A stretch of DNA of 64,000 bases, from contig CBDEUL010000002.1 of the NCBI GenBank assembly GCA_965243265.1, positions 62,001 through 126,000 of the forward strand. Direction: 5' to 3'. Positions 1-9,500 of this stretch are shown here, piece by piece. Position 1 is the first letter of the stretch, and every line of letters starts with the position of its first letter. The translations under genes were made by a program, and so were the position numbers. Source of the DNA: Flavicella sp965243265. GTDB taxonomy: Bacteria; Bacteroidota; Bacteroidia; Flavobacteriales; Flavobacteriaceae. The notes below the pieces were generated by a model. The model was not told where the DNA came from, searched no databases, and saw nothing but the letters and a program-made list of their open reading frames with translations.

Positions 1-1
1 C

Positions 2-118
2 TTGAAAAAACGAGGAATTCATAATTTTACAAATATTGAAGGTGGCTTTGCTGATATAAAAAAAACAGCCTTGGAAACAACCGATTATATTTGCCCTTCA
101 ACAATAAAAAAAGGATAG
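2..118 (+). CDS. C-terminal end of a rhodanese-domain protein (partial)
   Basis: Only the last 38 codons are in the window; the gene enters from the left edge and stops with TAG. The tail reads RGIHNFTNIEGGF followed by a short acidic/Thr stretch and ICPSTIKKG. The NIEGGF pattern matches the C-terminal helix region of rhodanese domains, such as those fused to metallo-beta-lactamase-fold hydrolases in this family. The active-site loop lies outside the window, so catalytic competence cannot be judged. It sits 50 bp before kdsA on the same strand. Confidence 0.6.
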   Translation: MKKRGIHNFTNIEGGFADIKKTALETTDYICPSTIKKG

Positions 119-168
119 TTGAATCTTCGAAAAATAAGAATACTTATATTTGCCAAAAACACATAAAC

Positions 169-987
169 ATGGACTTAAACCTTATTCCTAAAATAAAACA
201 TACAACAAGTGGTAACTTCTTTTTATTAGCTGGTCCTTGCGCTATTGAAGGCGAAGATATGGCATTAAGAATTGCTGAAAAAGTTGTATCAATTACAGAC
301 AAACTAGAAATCCCTTACGTATTTAAAGGAAGTTTTAAAAAAGCAAACCGTTCTCGTATTGATAGTTTTACTGGAATAGGAGATGAAAAAGCTCTAAAAA
401 TATTACGTAAAGTTTCTGAAACTTTTGACGTACCTACTGTTACAGATATTCATACAAATGAAGATGCGGCTTTTGCTGCAGAATATGTAGATGTTTTACA
501 GATACCTGCATTCTTGGTTCGTCAAACTGATTTGGTAGAAGCTGCTGCTAAAACAGGAAAAGTTGTCAACCTAAAAAAGGGACAATTTATGAGTCCTGGA
601 GCTATGAAACATGCTGTACAAAAAGTACTTGACAGTGGTAACGACAAAGCTTGGATTACAGACAGAGGTACCATGTTCGGTTACCAAGATATGATTGTTG
701 ATTTTAGAGGAATTCCTGAAATGAAAGCCTTTGCACCAACAGTTTTAGATGTAACTCATTCATTACAACAACCAAACCAAACAAGTGGTGTTACAGGCGG
801 AAGACCTGATATGATTGAAACAATTGCAAGAGCAGGTATTGCAACAGGTGTAGATGGTTTATTTATAGAAACTCACTTTGATCCTGCAAATGCAAAATCT
901 GACGGAGCAAATATGTTAGACTTGCAACATTTAGAAAAATTATTGACAAATTTAGTAGCCATTAGAAAAACAATCAATGCACTATAA
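169..987 (+). CDS. kdsA: 3-deoxy-8-phosphooctulonate synthase (KDO-8-P synthase)
   Basis: The cytoplasmic enzyme condenses arabinose-5-phosphate with phosphoenolpyruvate to make KDO-8-phosphate for the LPS inner core. The 272-residue length is normal. Visible motifs are AGPCAIE (residues 21-27) and the phosphate-binding KGSFKKANRSR (53-63). The Cys at residue 24 sits where metal-independent homologues carry Asn, so this should be the metal-dependent class (known for the family; inferred here). I chose ATG 169, which begins MDLNLIPKIK. An in-frame start at 91 would overlap the upstream gene and add 26 residues with no family match. The end overlaps the next gene by 11 bp. Confidence 0.95.
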   Translation: MDLNLIPKIKHTTSGNFFLLAGPCAIEGEDMALRIAEKVVSITDKLEIPYVFKGSFKKANRSRIDSFTGIGDEKALKILRKVSETFDVPTVTDIHTNEDAAFAAEYVDVLQIPAFLVRQTDLVEAAAKTGKVVNLKKGQFMSPGAMKHAVQKVLDSGNDKAWITDRGTMFGYQDMIVDFRGIPEMKAFAPTVLDVTHSLQQPNQTSGVTGGRPDMIETIARAGIATGVDGLFIETHFDPANAKSDGANMLDLQHLEKLLTNLVAIRKTINAL

Positions 988-1972
988 TTTGTCTTACTTA
1001 CATATTTCAAAACAGCTTTGTAAACTATTTACAAAGCTGTTTTTGGCTTTATGCCTTACAAGTCCTTTTATAGCTAAAGGACAAAACTATACGCAAATTG
1101 ACAATAAAGTAAAAAGCTATCCTTCCTCATTTTCTTCAGCAGAAACCTTATCTAAAAAAATTAAAAAGGATTTTTCTACACCCACAGCACAAATACGTAC
1201 AGCCTATACTTGGCTTACTTTAAATATTCGTTACGACTTAAAAGAATATAAAAAAGGGAAAAAACAATACCGGTTTAGCTACAAAACACAAGAGGAACTC
1301 GCTCGTAAAATTGAAGAAAAAAACAATGCTATTGTAAAAAAAACAATCCAATCTAAAAAGGCTGTTTGCGAAGGGTATTCCGCTACTTTTAAGAAAATAT
1401 GTGATTTACTCAACATTGAATGTATTGTTATTCATGGACATTCAAAAACACATGCTTCAGAAATTGGAAACAACCAACTCGAAGGTGCACATGCTTGGAA
1501 CGCAGTAAAAATAAATAAACATTGGAGGCTTATAGACACCACTTGGGGGGCTGGTTTTAGTAATGGCAGTAACAATTGGGTTTCTCAATTCAACGATTAC
1601 TTCTTTTTTACTCCTCCCAATGAGCTTATTTATTCTCACTTCCCTGAAAAAGAAAAATGGCAACTTCTAAAAAATACAATTTCAGAAACCGAATTTGATA
1701 AACTTCCCATCCACTCTCCCTTGTATTTCGAATCAGGTGTTGAAATAAATTCCCCTAAAGAAGGGGTACTTAATGGAAGTAAAAAAGAAAATTTATCCTT
1801 TAGCATTCAAAACATCCCTCAAGATAAAACACTCTACTATGCTTATCTTGGAGACAAATATATTCAGAAGCCCATTTTAGAAAACGGAATATTTAAAATC
1901 CCTTTTCGTAAAAAAAACATCCTTACAATCTTATTAGATACTAAAATGGTAGCACAATTTAAAACCAAATAA
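977..1972 (+). CDS. Secreted transglutaminase-like protein
   Basis: A 331-residue protein with a long hydrophobic N-terminal signal region (to about residue 36, ending AKGQ), so exported. The middle holds a transglutaminase-like (papain-fold) core with a visible triad: Cys131 in CEGYS, His172 in AHAWN and Asp187 in IDTTWG. In bacteria this fold is usually a protease or peptidase-like enzyme; the substrate cannot be read from sequence. The C-terminal 100 residues look like a beta-rich accessory domain. The ATG overlaps the end of kdsA by 11 bp, suggesting translational coupling. It converges on the DUF3820 gene with 1 bp between stops. Confidence 0.8.
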   Translation: MHYNLSYLHISKQLCKLFTKLFLALCLTSPFIAKGQNYTQIDNKVKSYPSSFSSAETLSKKIKKDFSTPTAQIRTAYTWLTLNIRYDLKEYKKGKKQYRFSYKTQEELARKIEEKNNAIVKKTIQSKKAVCEGYSATFKKICDLLNIECIVIHGHSKTHASEIGNNQLEGAHAWNAVKINKHWRLIDTTWGAGFSNGSNNWVSQFNDYFFFTPPNELIYSHFPEKEKWQLLKNTISETEFDKLPIHSPLYFESGVEINSPKEGVLNGSKKENLSFSIQNIPQDKTLYYAYLGDKYIQKPILENGIFKIPFRKKNILTILLDTKMVAQFKTK

Positions 1973-1973
1973 A

Positions 1974-2198
1974 TTAACGTGTTCCTTTTTTTATTGTATG
2001 AATTAAATATTCTAACCCATTCAATTTCAACTCGTATACCAAGCCCAACATAGTTCCTATTTTCCCCTTTGGAAACCCTTTAGCATGGTACCAAACGATA
2101 TAATGCTCAGGAAGATCTATCAAATAAGTTCCTTTGTATTTTCCATAAGGCATTTTGGTATGTGCCAATGTTTTTAAATATTCTTGCTGTTCATCCAT
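1974..2198 (-). CDS. DUF3820 family protein
   Basis: A 74-residue cytoplasmic protein. The core MPYGKYKGTYLIDLPEHY, followed by a Trp/Tyr-rich segment and FPKGKIG, is the signature of the DUF3820 family. The family is widespread in Bacteroidota and gammaproteobacteria; its fold has been linked to exonuclease-associated domains, but its role is unknown. I chose ATG 2198; a GTG two codons upstream (2204) is also possible. It is a single-gene unit between convergent genes and the tmRNA. Confidence 0.8.
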   Translation of the reverse strand: MDEQQEYLKTLAHTKMPYGKYKGTYLIDLPEHYIVWYHAKGFPKGKIGTMLGLVYELKLNGLEYLIHTIKKGTR

Positions 2199-2264
2199 GT
2201 ACACCCCTGTATATCGTAGTAAATTAAAAACTCAAATTTAATGACTAAAAACTTAAAAATTCCC

Positions 2265-2272
2265 TAATTTTG
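2265..2272 (+). promoter_or_regulatory. Promoter -7 box for tmRNA
   Basis: TAATTTTG fits the Bacteroidota TAnnTTTG consensus and ends 23 bp before the tmRNA 5' end. The -33 region is weak, with no clean TTG at the expected spacing. Confidence 0.55.
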
Positions 2273-2295
2273 CAGCTGAGCTCATTGAATTTATT

Positions 2296-2686
2296 GGGGA
2301 CGACTGGTTTTGACAGCAAGATCAATCAAAATGTAAGCATGTCGAGTAAGGAAACATACCTCGTAAAACTCTGTTTCACAATTTTACACGGTGAAGAATC
2401 TTTCGCTATGGCTGCTTAATCTGAATTTACAGTAGGATTGGCCTAGTCTCACAAGGTGAGAAAGCTATACATCTCCGGACAGCCCTGGTATGCGGCGTTC
2501 CATTTAGAGGTGTCGTAAAAGTATACATAGGAATTTTAGGCTTCGATAAAGTTCCGAAACTAAAGAAGATAAGTTTACTGTAGCCTGTTTTTAGGCGGCA
2601 ATAAATCGAAAATTAAATAAGAACTAAGCATGTAGAAAGCCTTGCGGTTGCTTGTTTGGACCCGGGTTCGATTCCCGGCGTCTCCA
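2296..2686 (+). ncRNA. ssrA: Transfer-messenger RNA (tmRNA)
   Basis: The 5' end GGGGACGAC and 3' end CGTCTCC pair as a 7-bp tRNA-like acceptor stem with an A discriminator at 2686. The T-arm is CCGGG-TTCGATT-CCCGG. CCA is not encoded and must be added. The tag reading frame runs from a GGT resume codon at 2390 to TAA at 2417-2419 and encodes GEESFAMAA. The hydrophobic Ala-Ala end fits ClpXP-type tag recognition. tmRNA rescues stalled ribosomes and marks the nascent chain for degradation. The length of about 391 nt is normal. Confidence 0.95.
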
Positions 2687-2788
2687 CTATTTTTCATCTT
2701 TAAAATTCTCGCTTTCAAGCATCCTCAAAAACCTTATCGTTTTGTCTATTTCTCATACACTATCAATGCTATAAATAGTAGTAGCTAA

Positions 2789-2956
2789 ACCAAACATTTT
2801 GTAGACAAGCTGAAGTCTTGGACAGGGCTTTTTCTATGGATGAACGAAAATGAATATCAAAAACAAAAAAATTCTCCTTTTGAAATCTATCACAATAATT
2901 TTAACGAACATCCCGAGAAAAAAGCAATCGTAGAATTTTGTATTCCTGTTCAGTAA
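2789..2956 (+). pseudogene. Remnant of a GyrI-like (effector-binding) domain protein
   Basis: After an in-frame stop (2786-2788) an open stretch of 55 codons reads WTGLFLWMNENEYQ, then FEIYHNNFNEHPEK, and ends VEFCIPVQ and TAA. This resembles the last third of GyrI-like/AraC effector-binding domains, where an E-x-Y-x-N motif is followed by a final strand ending in IPV. No start or N-terminal two-thirds of the domain can be found upstream; an internal ATG at 2840 would leave only 38 residues. I read it as the 3' stump of a decayed gene next to tmRNA. A short expressed protein is possible but less likely. Confidence 0.6.
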
Positions 2957-2961
2957 ACACA

Positions 2962-3004
2962 AAATCATAGCCTATATTAAAAAGACTTATACTGGCTATG
3001 ATTT
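2962..3004. repeat. Inverted repeat (11-bp arms)
   Basis: AAATCATAGCC (2962-2972) and GGCTATGATTT (2994-3004) are perfectly complementary around a 21-nt AT-rich loop, directly after the GyrI-like remnant. It could be the old terminator of that gene. There is no strong T-run and the loop is long, so this is uncertain. Confidence 0.5.
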
Positions 3005-3096
3005 ATTGTGGTTCTCGTTTTTAGTAAATTTTCTAAACCTATGGTATTTTCACTAGTTTAGCGACCTGTTTGTATCTACTAAAAAAACAGAAAATC

Positions 3097-3324
3097 ATGG
3101 AAACCACATTTACAGAATGGATTGGTTATATGGCATCTTTTATTGTCATGATTTCATTTCTTTATAAAAATATTCGCACGCTACGATTGATCAATTCTAC
3201 AGGAGCTATTGTGTTTATTATTTATGGAATATTGTTAAATTCAATTCCTATAATCATTACAAATTTATTTATCTTGGGGGCTAATATCTATTATCTCTTT
3301 ATAAAGAAACAAAGAGACAGCTAA
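3097..3324 (+). CDS. Small YgjV-like membrane protein
   Basis: 75 residues with three hydrophobic segments (about residues 8-24, 31-47 and 49-68) containing NSTGAIVFIIYG and IPIIITNLFI. This resembles the short inner-membrane proteins of the YgjV type common in flavobacteria; their function is not established. I chose ATG 3097 over the track start 27 bp upstream because the peptide then begins METTFTEWIGYM, just before the first membrane segment. It lies 20 bp upstream of a glycosyltransferase, so they may be cotranscribed. Confidence 0.6.
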   Translation: METTFTEWIGYMASFIVMISFLYKNIRTLRLINSTGAIVFIIYGILLNSIPIIITNLFILGANIYYLFIKKQRDS

Positions 3325-3344
3325 CAACAAAACTCAACTCTCTT

Positions 3345-4457
3345 TTGAAACGCATTGTAGTATCGGTCATCAACGATTTAACCACAGACCAACGTGTGCA
3401 TAAAATATGTACTACTCTATCGGAAAACGGCTTTTCTGTTTTGGTTATTGGAAGAAAATATCCTACCAGTATCCCATTAAAAAGAGTATACGAAACCTAT
3501 AGATTACCTGCTTTTTTCTTAAAAGGTTTTTTGGCTTATGCTGAATTTAACATTCGTTTGTTTTTTAAACTGCTATTCACAAAAAAAGACATCTTATTAG
3601 CTAATGACTTAGATACTCTTTTACCCAACTATCTTATTCACAAAATTCATAGAAAAAAACTTGTGTATGATAGTCACGAATTGTTTTCTGAAATGCCTGA
3701 GTTAACAAGTAGACCAAACGTACAAAGAGTCTGGCTACATATAGAAAAGTGGATCTTTCCTAAGCTTAAAAATGTATATACTGTAAATTCAATTATTGCC
3801 GATATATACGCTAAAAAATACAAGGTTCCTGTAAACATTATCAGAAACATTGCTCCAAGGCTCAAAAACACGAAAGTAGATACCCACCTAGCACAAAAAA
3901 TCAAAGGGAATAAAAAAATGCTCATCCTCCAGGGAGCAGGTATCAATATGGATCGTGGTGGAGAAGAAGCTATTGAAATGATGCAATACCTAAAAAACAC
4001 CGTTCTTTATATTATTGGTAGCGGCGAAGTTTTTAGTATTCTTAAAAAAAAGGTCAAAGATTTAAATTTAGAAAACACTGTTTTTTTAATTGACAGAATA
4101 CCTTATGAGCAGTTAATGGAATATACCAAAATAGCTGACCTAGGACTTTCTCTTGACAAAAACACTAACCTAAATTACGAATACAGTTTACCTAATAAAG
4201 TATTTGATTATATTCAAGCACGAGTCCCTTTACTCGTTTCTAACAGAAAAATTGTTGCAGAATTAGTCAACACTAATACTATTGGAAAAGTAACTACAAC
4301 ACATAACCCTAAAGAATTAGCACTCATTATTTCTGAAATATTTAAAAAACAAGATCAATACAATATTTGGAAAGAAAATTTAGTTTTGGCTGCTAATAAA
4401 TATAATTGGGAAAGTGAGAGTAAAAAACTACAGGAAATTTATAGCGATTTAAAATGA
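3345..4457 (+). CDS. Glycosyltransferase family 4-like protein
   Basis: A 370-residue GT-B fold protein with no signal peptide. The N-terminal domain starts VVSVINDLTTDQRVHK and contains VYDSHELFSE, typical of GT4 acceptor domains. The C-terminal donor-binding half has LQGAGINMDRGGEEA, LYIIGSGE and, in the usual nucleotide-sugar position, LGLSLDKN followed by SLPNKVFDYIQA. It probably transfers a sugar during surface polysaccharide or glycolipid synthesis; donor and acceptor cannot be read from sequence. The start is TTG at 3345, the only start that gives the full Rossmann strand. A remnant of another polysaccharide gene follows. Confidence 0.85.
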   Translation: MKRIVVSVINDLTTDQRVHKICTTLSENGFSVLVIGRKYPTSIPLKRVYETYRLPAFFLKGFLAYAEFNIRLFFKLLFTKKDILLANDLDTLLPNYLIHKIHRKKLVYDSHELFSEMPELTSRPNVQRVWLHIEKWIFPKLKNVYTVNSIIADIYAKKYKVPVNIIRNIAPRLKNTKVDTHLAQKIKGNKKMLILQGAGINMDRGGEEAIEMMQYLKNTVLYIIGSGEVFSILKKKVKDLNLENTVFLIDRIPYEQLMEYTKIADLGLSLDKNTNLNYEYSLPNKVFDYIQARVPLLVSNRKIVAELVNTNTIGKVTTTHNPKELALIISEIFKKQDQYNIWKENLVLAANKYNWESESKKLQEIYSDLK

Positions 4458-4490
4458 TAACCACTTGTAATAAAACTATTATCGTTTTAA

Positions 4491-4637
4491 AAGATCACTA
4501 AAATAATTTGTGAAATTAAAAATGTTAACGGTACTTTTGTTTCTTTATGGCATAACTCATCTCTAAGTGAAACCTATGAGTGGGTAGGCTGGAAAAACGT
4601 TTATCAAAACCTAACCGAACTTGCAAAACCAACCTAA
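4491..4637 (+). pseudogene. C-terminal stump of a probable polysaccharide deacetylase-like protein
   Basis: After an in-frame TAA (4488-4490), 48 open codons encode VNGTFVSLWHNSSLSE and GWKNVYQNLTELAKPT before TAA at 4635-4637. The 'GTF-SLWHN-SLS' block followed by a Trp-Gly-Trp helix is what I know as the extreme C-terminus of flavobacterial polysaccharide-deacetylase-like proteins, which often lie between two glycosyltransferase genes. No catalytic part is present. The stump overlaps the TTG start of the next glycosyltransferase by 17 bp, so the old gene junction is intact and the missing part was probably deleted internally. Confidence 0.65.
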
Positions 4638-5742
4638 CAAAAAACTGAACATTGTTTCATTCGATGTTCCTTATCCGCCAAACTATGGAGGAGCAATCGA
4701 TGTTTTTTACAAAATCAAAAACTTAGCAAAACTAGGGGTTGAAATTTACCTACATACTTATGAATACGGTAGAGGTCAACAAAAAGAGCTGAATAAATAT
4801 TGTAAAGAAGTCTATTACTACGATAGAAAAATCTCTTTTAAAGACTCTTTATCAAAACTCCCTTTTATTGTTAAAAGTCGCAATAATTATAGTCTTATAG
4901 AAAGGTTACAACTAAACGAATACCCTATATTATTTGAAGGGTTACACACTACTTTCCCCCTTCTGGAACACGCTTTCCCAAATAGAAAGGTACTTGTAAG
5001 AGCCCATAATATTGAGCATGATTATTACAATGGATTGAAAAAAAGTGAAAATCAAATTTTTAAGAAACTTTACTTCTCTACAGAAGCTAAAAAATTAAAA
5101 AAATATCAATCCGTTTTAGATAAAGTAGATTTTATCCTTACCATATCTCCTTTTGAACAGTCCTATTTTTCTAAAAAATTTGGTTCAAAAGCAGTTTACA
5201 TCCCTGCATTCTATAGTCATTACAAAAGAACCCAACTAAACTCAAAAGAAAAATTCACTCTTTGGCACGGAGATTTAAGAGTAGTTGACAATGTAAAAGC
5301 GGCCTTATTTGTTATTAATATTTTTAGTAAAACCAAACACAAACTTGTTATTGCTAGTAGTTTTAAAAACAAAAGTGTTTGTGAACAAATTGAAAAATAT
5401 CCCAATATTATTTTTGAAAATATTAGTTCTACAGAAAAATTTAACAAACTGATTAGCAGTGCGCACATACACACCCTTATTACTTATCAAAAAACAGGTA
5501 TCAAGTTAAAGCTCTTAAATACCTTAACAAACGGAAAATTTATTATTGCAAATTCGAAAATGATAGATGATACGGGGTTAGAATCCACTTGTGAAATAGC
5601 AAATAACAATCTAGAATTCACAAACACAATAGAAAAACTTTTAATGCTTGAATTTGATCAAGAAATACAACAAAAACGAGCTGAATTACTAGAAAAATTT
5701 AGCCCAGAATACGCAGCTAAAACTATTATCAATTTACTTTAA
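4621..5742 (+). CDS. Glycosyltransferase (GT4-like)
   Basis: A 373-residue cytoplasmic protein starting LNIVSFDVPYPPNYGGAIDV, the glycine-rich N-terminal loop of a GT-B glycosyltransferase. RAHNIEHDYY (about residues 128-137) is a conserved acceptor-side motif of this group. The C-terminal half has HTLITYQKTGIKLKLLNTL at the usual sugar-nucleotide site. It likely acts in surface polysaccharide assembly with the upstream glycosyltransferase. The start is TTG 4621; no ATG is available near the conserved N-terminus, and the start overlaps the deacetylase stump. It converges on ftsE with 7 bp between stops. Confidence 0.8.
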   Translation: MQNQPNKKLNIVSFDVPYPPNYGGAIDVFYKIKNLAKLGVEIYLHTYEYGRGQQKELNKYCKEVYYYDRKISFKDSLSKLPFIVKSRNNYSLIERLQLNEYPILFEGLHTTFPLLEHAFPNRKVLVRAHNIEHDYYNGLKKSENQIFKKLYFSTEAKKLKKYQSVLDKVDFILTISPFEQSYFSKKFGSKAVYIPAFYSHYKRTQLNSKEKFTLWHGDLRVVDNVKAALFVINIFSKTKHKLVIASSFKNKSVCEQIEKYPNIIFENISSTEKFNKLISSAHIHTLITYQKTGIKLKLLNTLTNGKFIIANSKMIDDTGLESTCEIANNNLEFTNTIEKLLMLEFDQEIQQKRAELLEKFSPEYAAKTIINLL

Positions 5743-5749
5743 AGTAAAT

Positions 5750-6430
5750 TTAATTTTGTTGAACAACTTCAAAAAGTTCTCCCCCTTCACATTTCAATGT
5801 TCTCTGTGGAAATTTTAATATCAACGAATAATCATGCGTTGCCATTAAAATCGACTTTCCACTTTTGTGAATTTCCCCTAAAAGTTGCATTACCTCAACA
5901 GAGGTTTTAGGATCTAAATTTCCTGTAGGTTCATCTGCCAATATCAAATCCGGATCATTTAACAAGGCTCTTGCAATTGCTATTCTCTGTTGCTCACCTC
6001 CCGATAATTGAAATGGCATTTTATAACCTTTCGTTTTTAAACCTACCTTTTCTAAAACCTCAGAAATTTTTTCTTCAATCTCCTTCTTATCTTTCCAACC
6101 AGTAGCTCTTAAAACAAATTTTAAATTTTCAAAAACCGTACGGTCATTCAATAATTTAAAATCTTGAAATACGATTCCTATTTTTCTTCTTAAAAATGGA
6201 ATCTCCTTACTTTTAAGTTTTTTTAAATCAAAACCAACAATCTCTCCAGTTCCTTTCTTAAGTGTCAAATCACCATAAAGCGTTTTCATCAAACTACTTT
6301 TCCCACTCCCTGTTTTCCCTATTAAATATAAAAAATCACCTTTTTTAATATCTAAATTCACATCTGACAAAACCAGATTTTGATCTTGATAAATAGTAGC
6401 ATTTTCGAGTAAGAGAATTGAACTTTGCAT
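5750..6430 (-). CDS. ftsE: Cell-division ABC transporter ATP-binding protein FtsE
   Basis: A 226-residue ATPase with Walker A GKTGSGKS (38-45), Q-loop Gln89, signature LSGGE (142-146), Walker B LILADE (162-167) and switch His199. The short size and FQDFKLLNDRTV region match FtsE rather than LolD. FtsE works with the membrane protein FtsX at the division septum to control peptidoglycan hydrolases. No ftsX is in the window; in flavobacteria it is commonly unlinked (from memory). Single-gene unit, divergent from the TPR gene. LolD-type transport is the main alternative. Confidence 0.85.
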   Translation of the reverse strand: MQSSILLLENATIYQDQNLVLSDVNLDIKKGDFLYLIGKTGSGKSSLMKTLYGDLTLKKGTGEIVGFDLKKLKSKEIPFLRRKIGIVFQDFKLLNDRTVFENLKFVLRATGWKDKKEIEEKISEVLEKVGLKTKGYKMPFQLSGGEQQRIAIARALLNDPDLILADEPTGNLDPKTSVEVMQLLGEIHKSGKSILMATHDYSLILKFPQRTLKCEGGELFEVVQQN

Positions 6431-6559
6431 GTATCGATTTTTGTTCTACAAACTTATCAATTAAAGAACAAATTACAAATATTATTAAGCTTGTTAATTC
6501 ATGCTCAGTATTTTCCAAATAAAAAAGAAAACTACTCGTTATTATATCTGAATATTAAT

Positions 6560-6567
6560 TATTTTTG
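6560..6567 (+). promoter_or_regulatory. Promoter -7 box for the TPR/barrel operon
   Basis: TATTTTTG matches TAnnTTTG and ends 20 bp before the ATG of the TPR gene, leaving a short 5' leader. The -33 region is weak. Confidence 0.5.
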
Positions 6568-6587
6568 GTTATCAAAATTCCTATTAA

Positions 6588-9500
6588 ATGAATAGACTTA
6601 AAATCTTTTTTTCAGCTATAACAGTACTTTCAAGCATTTGTGTAAAAGCTCAAAAAACAGAAATAAACACCTATCAAAATAAAGATTTTGATTACGCCGT
6701 AGCCCTCTATAATGACAATAGGTATGCAGCTTCTCAAAACCTTTTTGAAAAAATAAATAAAAACACAAATTCTAACGCTACTACGAAAGAAGATTGTGAA
6801 TATTATTTGGCTATTTCTACTATTAAAATGAATGAGCTTCAAGGCAATAGTTTAATGCAGAATTTTGTTAAAAACTATCCTACCAGTACTAGAAAAAACG
6901 AAGCTATTTTAGAAACAGGAAACTATTACTTTGAACAAGGTAAACCAACTATTGCTCTTGAATGGTTAGAGCAAGTAAACACTCAATTTTTAAGTAGTAA
7001 ACAAGAAGATGATTATAACTTTAAAATGGCATACTCTTTATTTTCAGATAAAGAATATACCAAAGCAAAACATTACTTTCTTCCTTTAACAAGATCTAAA
7101 ACTTACAAAAATCAAGCTCTTTATTATTACGGATACATTGCTTATTTACAAGACGATTTTAAAACAGCTACAACCTATTTCAACAAAATAAAAAACGATA
7201 CACGCTACGAAAAAGAGATTGCTTACTATTTAATGAACATCAACTTTAAAGAAAAAGAATATGCAAAAGTTGTTGCTACTGGAACAAAATTACTAGAAAC
7301 AGCACACCGAAAAAGTGTTTCTGAAATTTCAAAAATAATAGGTGAGAGTTACTTTTATTTAGGCGAATACGAAAATGCCATTTTACACCTAAAAAAATAC
7401 CGTGGTATCAAAGGTAAATTTAGCAATACAGATCATTACTTACTGGGGTATGCATATTATAAAGTGGAGGATTATCACGGTGCCTTAACTCGTTTTAATA
7501 AAATAATTACTGGTAAAGATGCCGTAGCTCAAAATGCTTATTATCATTTAGGCGAATGTTATTTAAAAATGGATAAAAAATTCGAGGCCTTAAATGCTTT
7601 TAAGAACTCATCCCAAATGGATTTTAATCTTGAAATTAAAGAAGACGCTTGGTACAATTATGCCAAATTAAGTTACGAGATAGGAAACCCTTATAAAAGT
7701 ACAGCCGAAGTTTTACAGGAATTTATTGCCAAATATCCTAACTCTACAAAAGCGATTAACATTAATAAAATTATTATTAAATCATATATCAGTGCCAACG
7801 ACTATGCAGGTGCTCTAGATTATTATGACCAACAACATTTAGTAAAAGATGCTACACATCAAAGAATTTCTATGTACCAAGGAATGTTCCTTTTTCAAAA
7901 TGCCAATTACAAAGAAGCATTGCCTTTTTTCCAATTTGCAGCAAATAAATATTTAGACAGAAACATTCAAGCAGAAGCTACTTACTGGAAAGCAGAAACA
8001 TACTACAGGTTAAATAACTTCCAGCAAGCATTAAACGACTTTCAAAAATTTACAGCTCAAAAAGAAGCTAAAAAGATCAACGAATACAAACACATTTATT
8101 ACAACTTAGCTTACACCTATTTTAAACTTAAAAAATACGAAAAAGCAAAAAGCAACTTTGAAGCTTACCTAAACTCAAAACCTACAGATAAGGTAAAAAA
8201 AGACGATAGCTATACTCGATTAGGAGATTGTAATTTTATTGCGAAAAGCTACTGGACAGCTATGGAAAACTACAATAAAGTTATTGATGCCAAGGGAATT
8301 GATGATGATTACGCACAATATCAAAAAGCAATCAGTTATGGATTTGTTGCTAGAAATGAACGAAAAATCGAAACACTAGTCAGTTTTTCTAAAGAACACC
8401 CAAACTCTTCTTATAAAGACGATGCAGCTTACCAATTAGGAAATGCTTACATCAATGCAAAAAATGATACAGAAGCTATTAAAGCCTTTGACATACTTAT
8501 TAAGACATACCCTAAAAGTTTATACGTTCCTAAAGCTCTTTTAAAACAAGGGTTGATTTATTTTAACGACAATGAAGCAATACCTGCTTTGAATAAATAC
8601 AAATACATTGTTAAAACATACCCTAATTCTAACGAAGCTCAACAAGCCATTAACAACGCTAAACGAGTGTATGTAGCTATAGATAAGGTAGATGAATATG
8701 CTGCATGGATTAAAAATATTGACTTTGTTACAGTTAGTGATACTGATCTAGATAATACCATGTATGAAGCTGCTGAATTAAAATATATAGAGAACAGTAC
8801 CAAACAGGCTATTTCTAGTTTTAAGAAATACTTGATAAACTTCCCTAAAGGCCTTCATGCTTTAAAAGCACACTTCTACAGTGCACAAGCATACTTTAGT
8901 TTAAATGAAGCTGAAAAATCTATAACACATTACTTATATGTGATTAATGAAAACCCTAATGAATATACAGAACAATCTTTAGCACGTTTGGCTCAAATTT
9001 ATTTGGAGCAAAGTTCTTGGACAGATGCCATTCCTGTTTTAGAAAGATTAGAAATGGAAGCTAATTTCCCTCAAAACATCCTATTTGCGCAAAGTAATTT
9101 AATGAAAGGATATTACGATCAAAAAGATTACATAAAAACAGTTACCTACGCAGAAAAAGTTTTAGATAACAAAAAAACTGACGATCAAATAAAATCTGAT
9201 GCGACTATTTTTATAGCCAGATCTGCGATGCAAACTAACAATATGCCAAAAGCAAAAAAAGCCTATGAAAAAGTAGCTAAAATAGCTTCGGGAGCACTTA
9301 TGGCAGAAGCCTTGTATTACGATGCTTACTTTAAACATGAAGAAAAAAAGTACGATACATCCAATACCTCTATTCAAAAATTAACTGCTGATTATGCTTC
9401 TTATAAATATTGGGGTATTAAAGGGCTTATTTTAATGGCTAAAAATAATGACGGCTTAAACGATGCTTTTCAAGCAACTTATATCTTAGAAAGTGTTATC

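Noticed and set aside
91..168. N-terminal extension of KdsA
   Set aside because: It overlaps the stop of the upstream gene and has no family match; ATG 169 gives the normal enzyme.
2686..2790. Possible phage or island attachment at the tmRNA 3' end
   Set aside because: No integrase, no second copy of the tmRNA end and no mobile genes are in the window.
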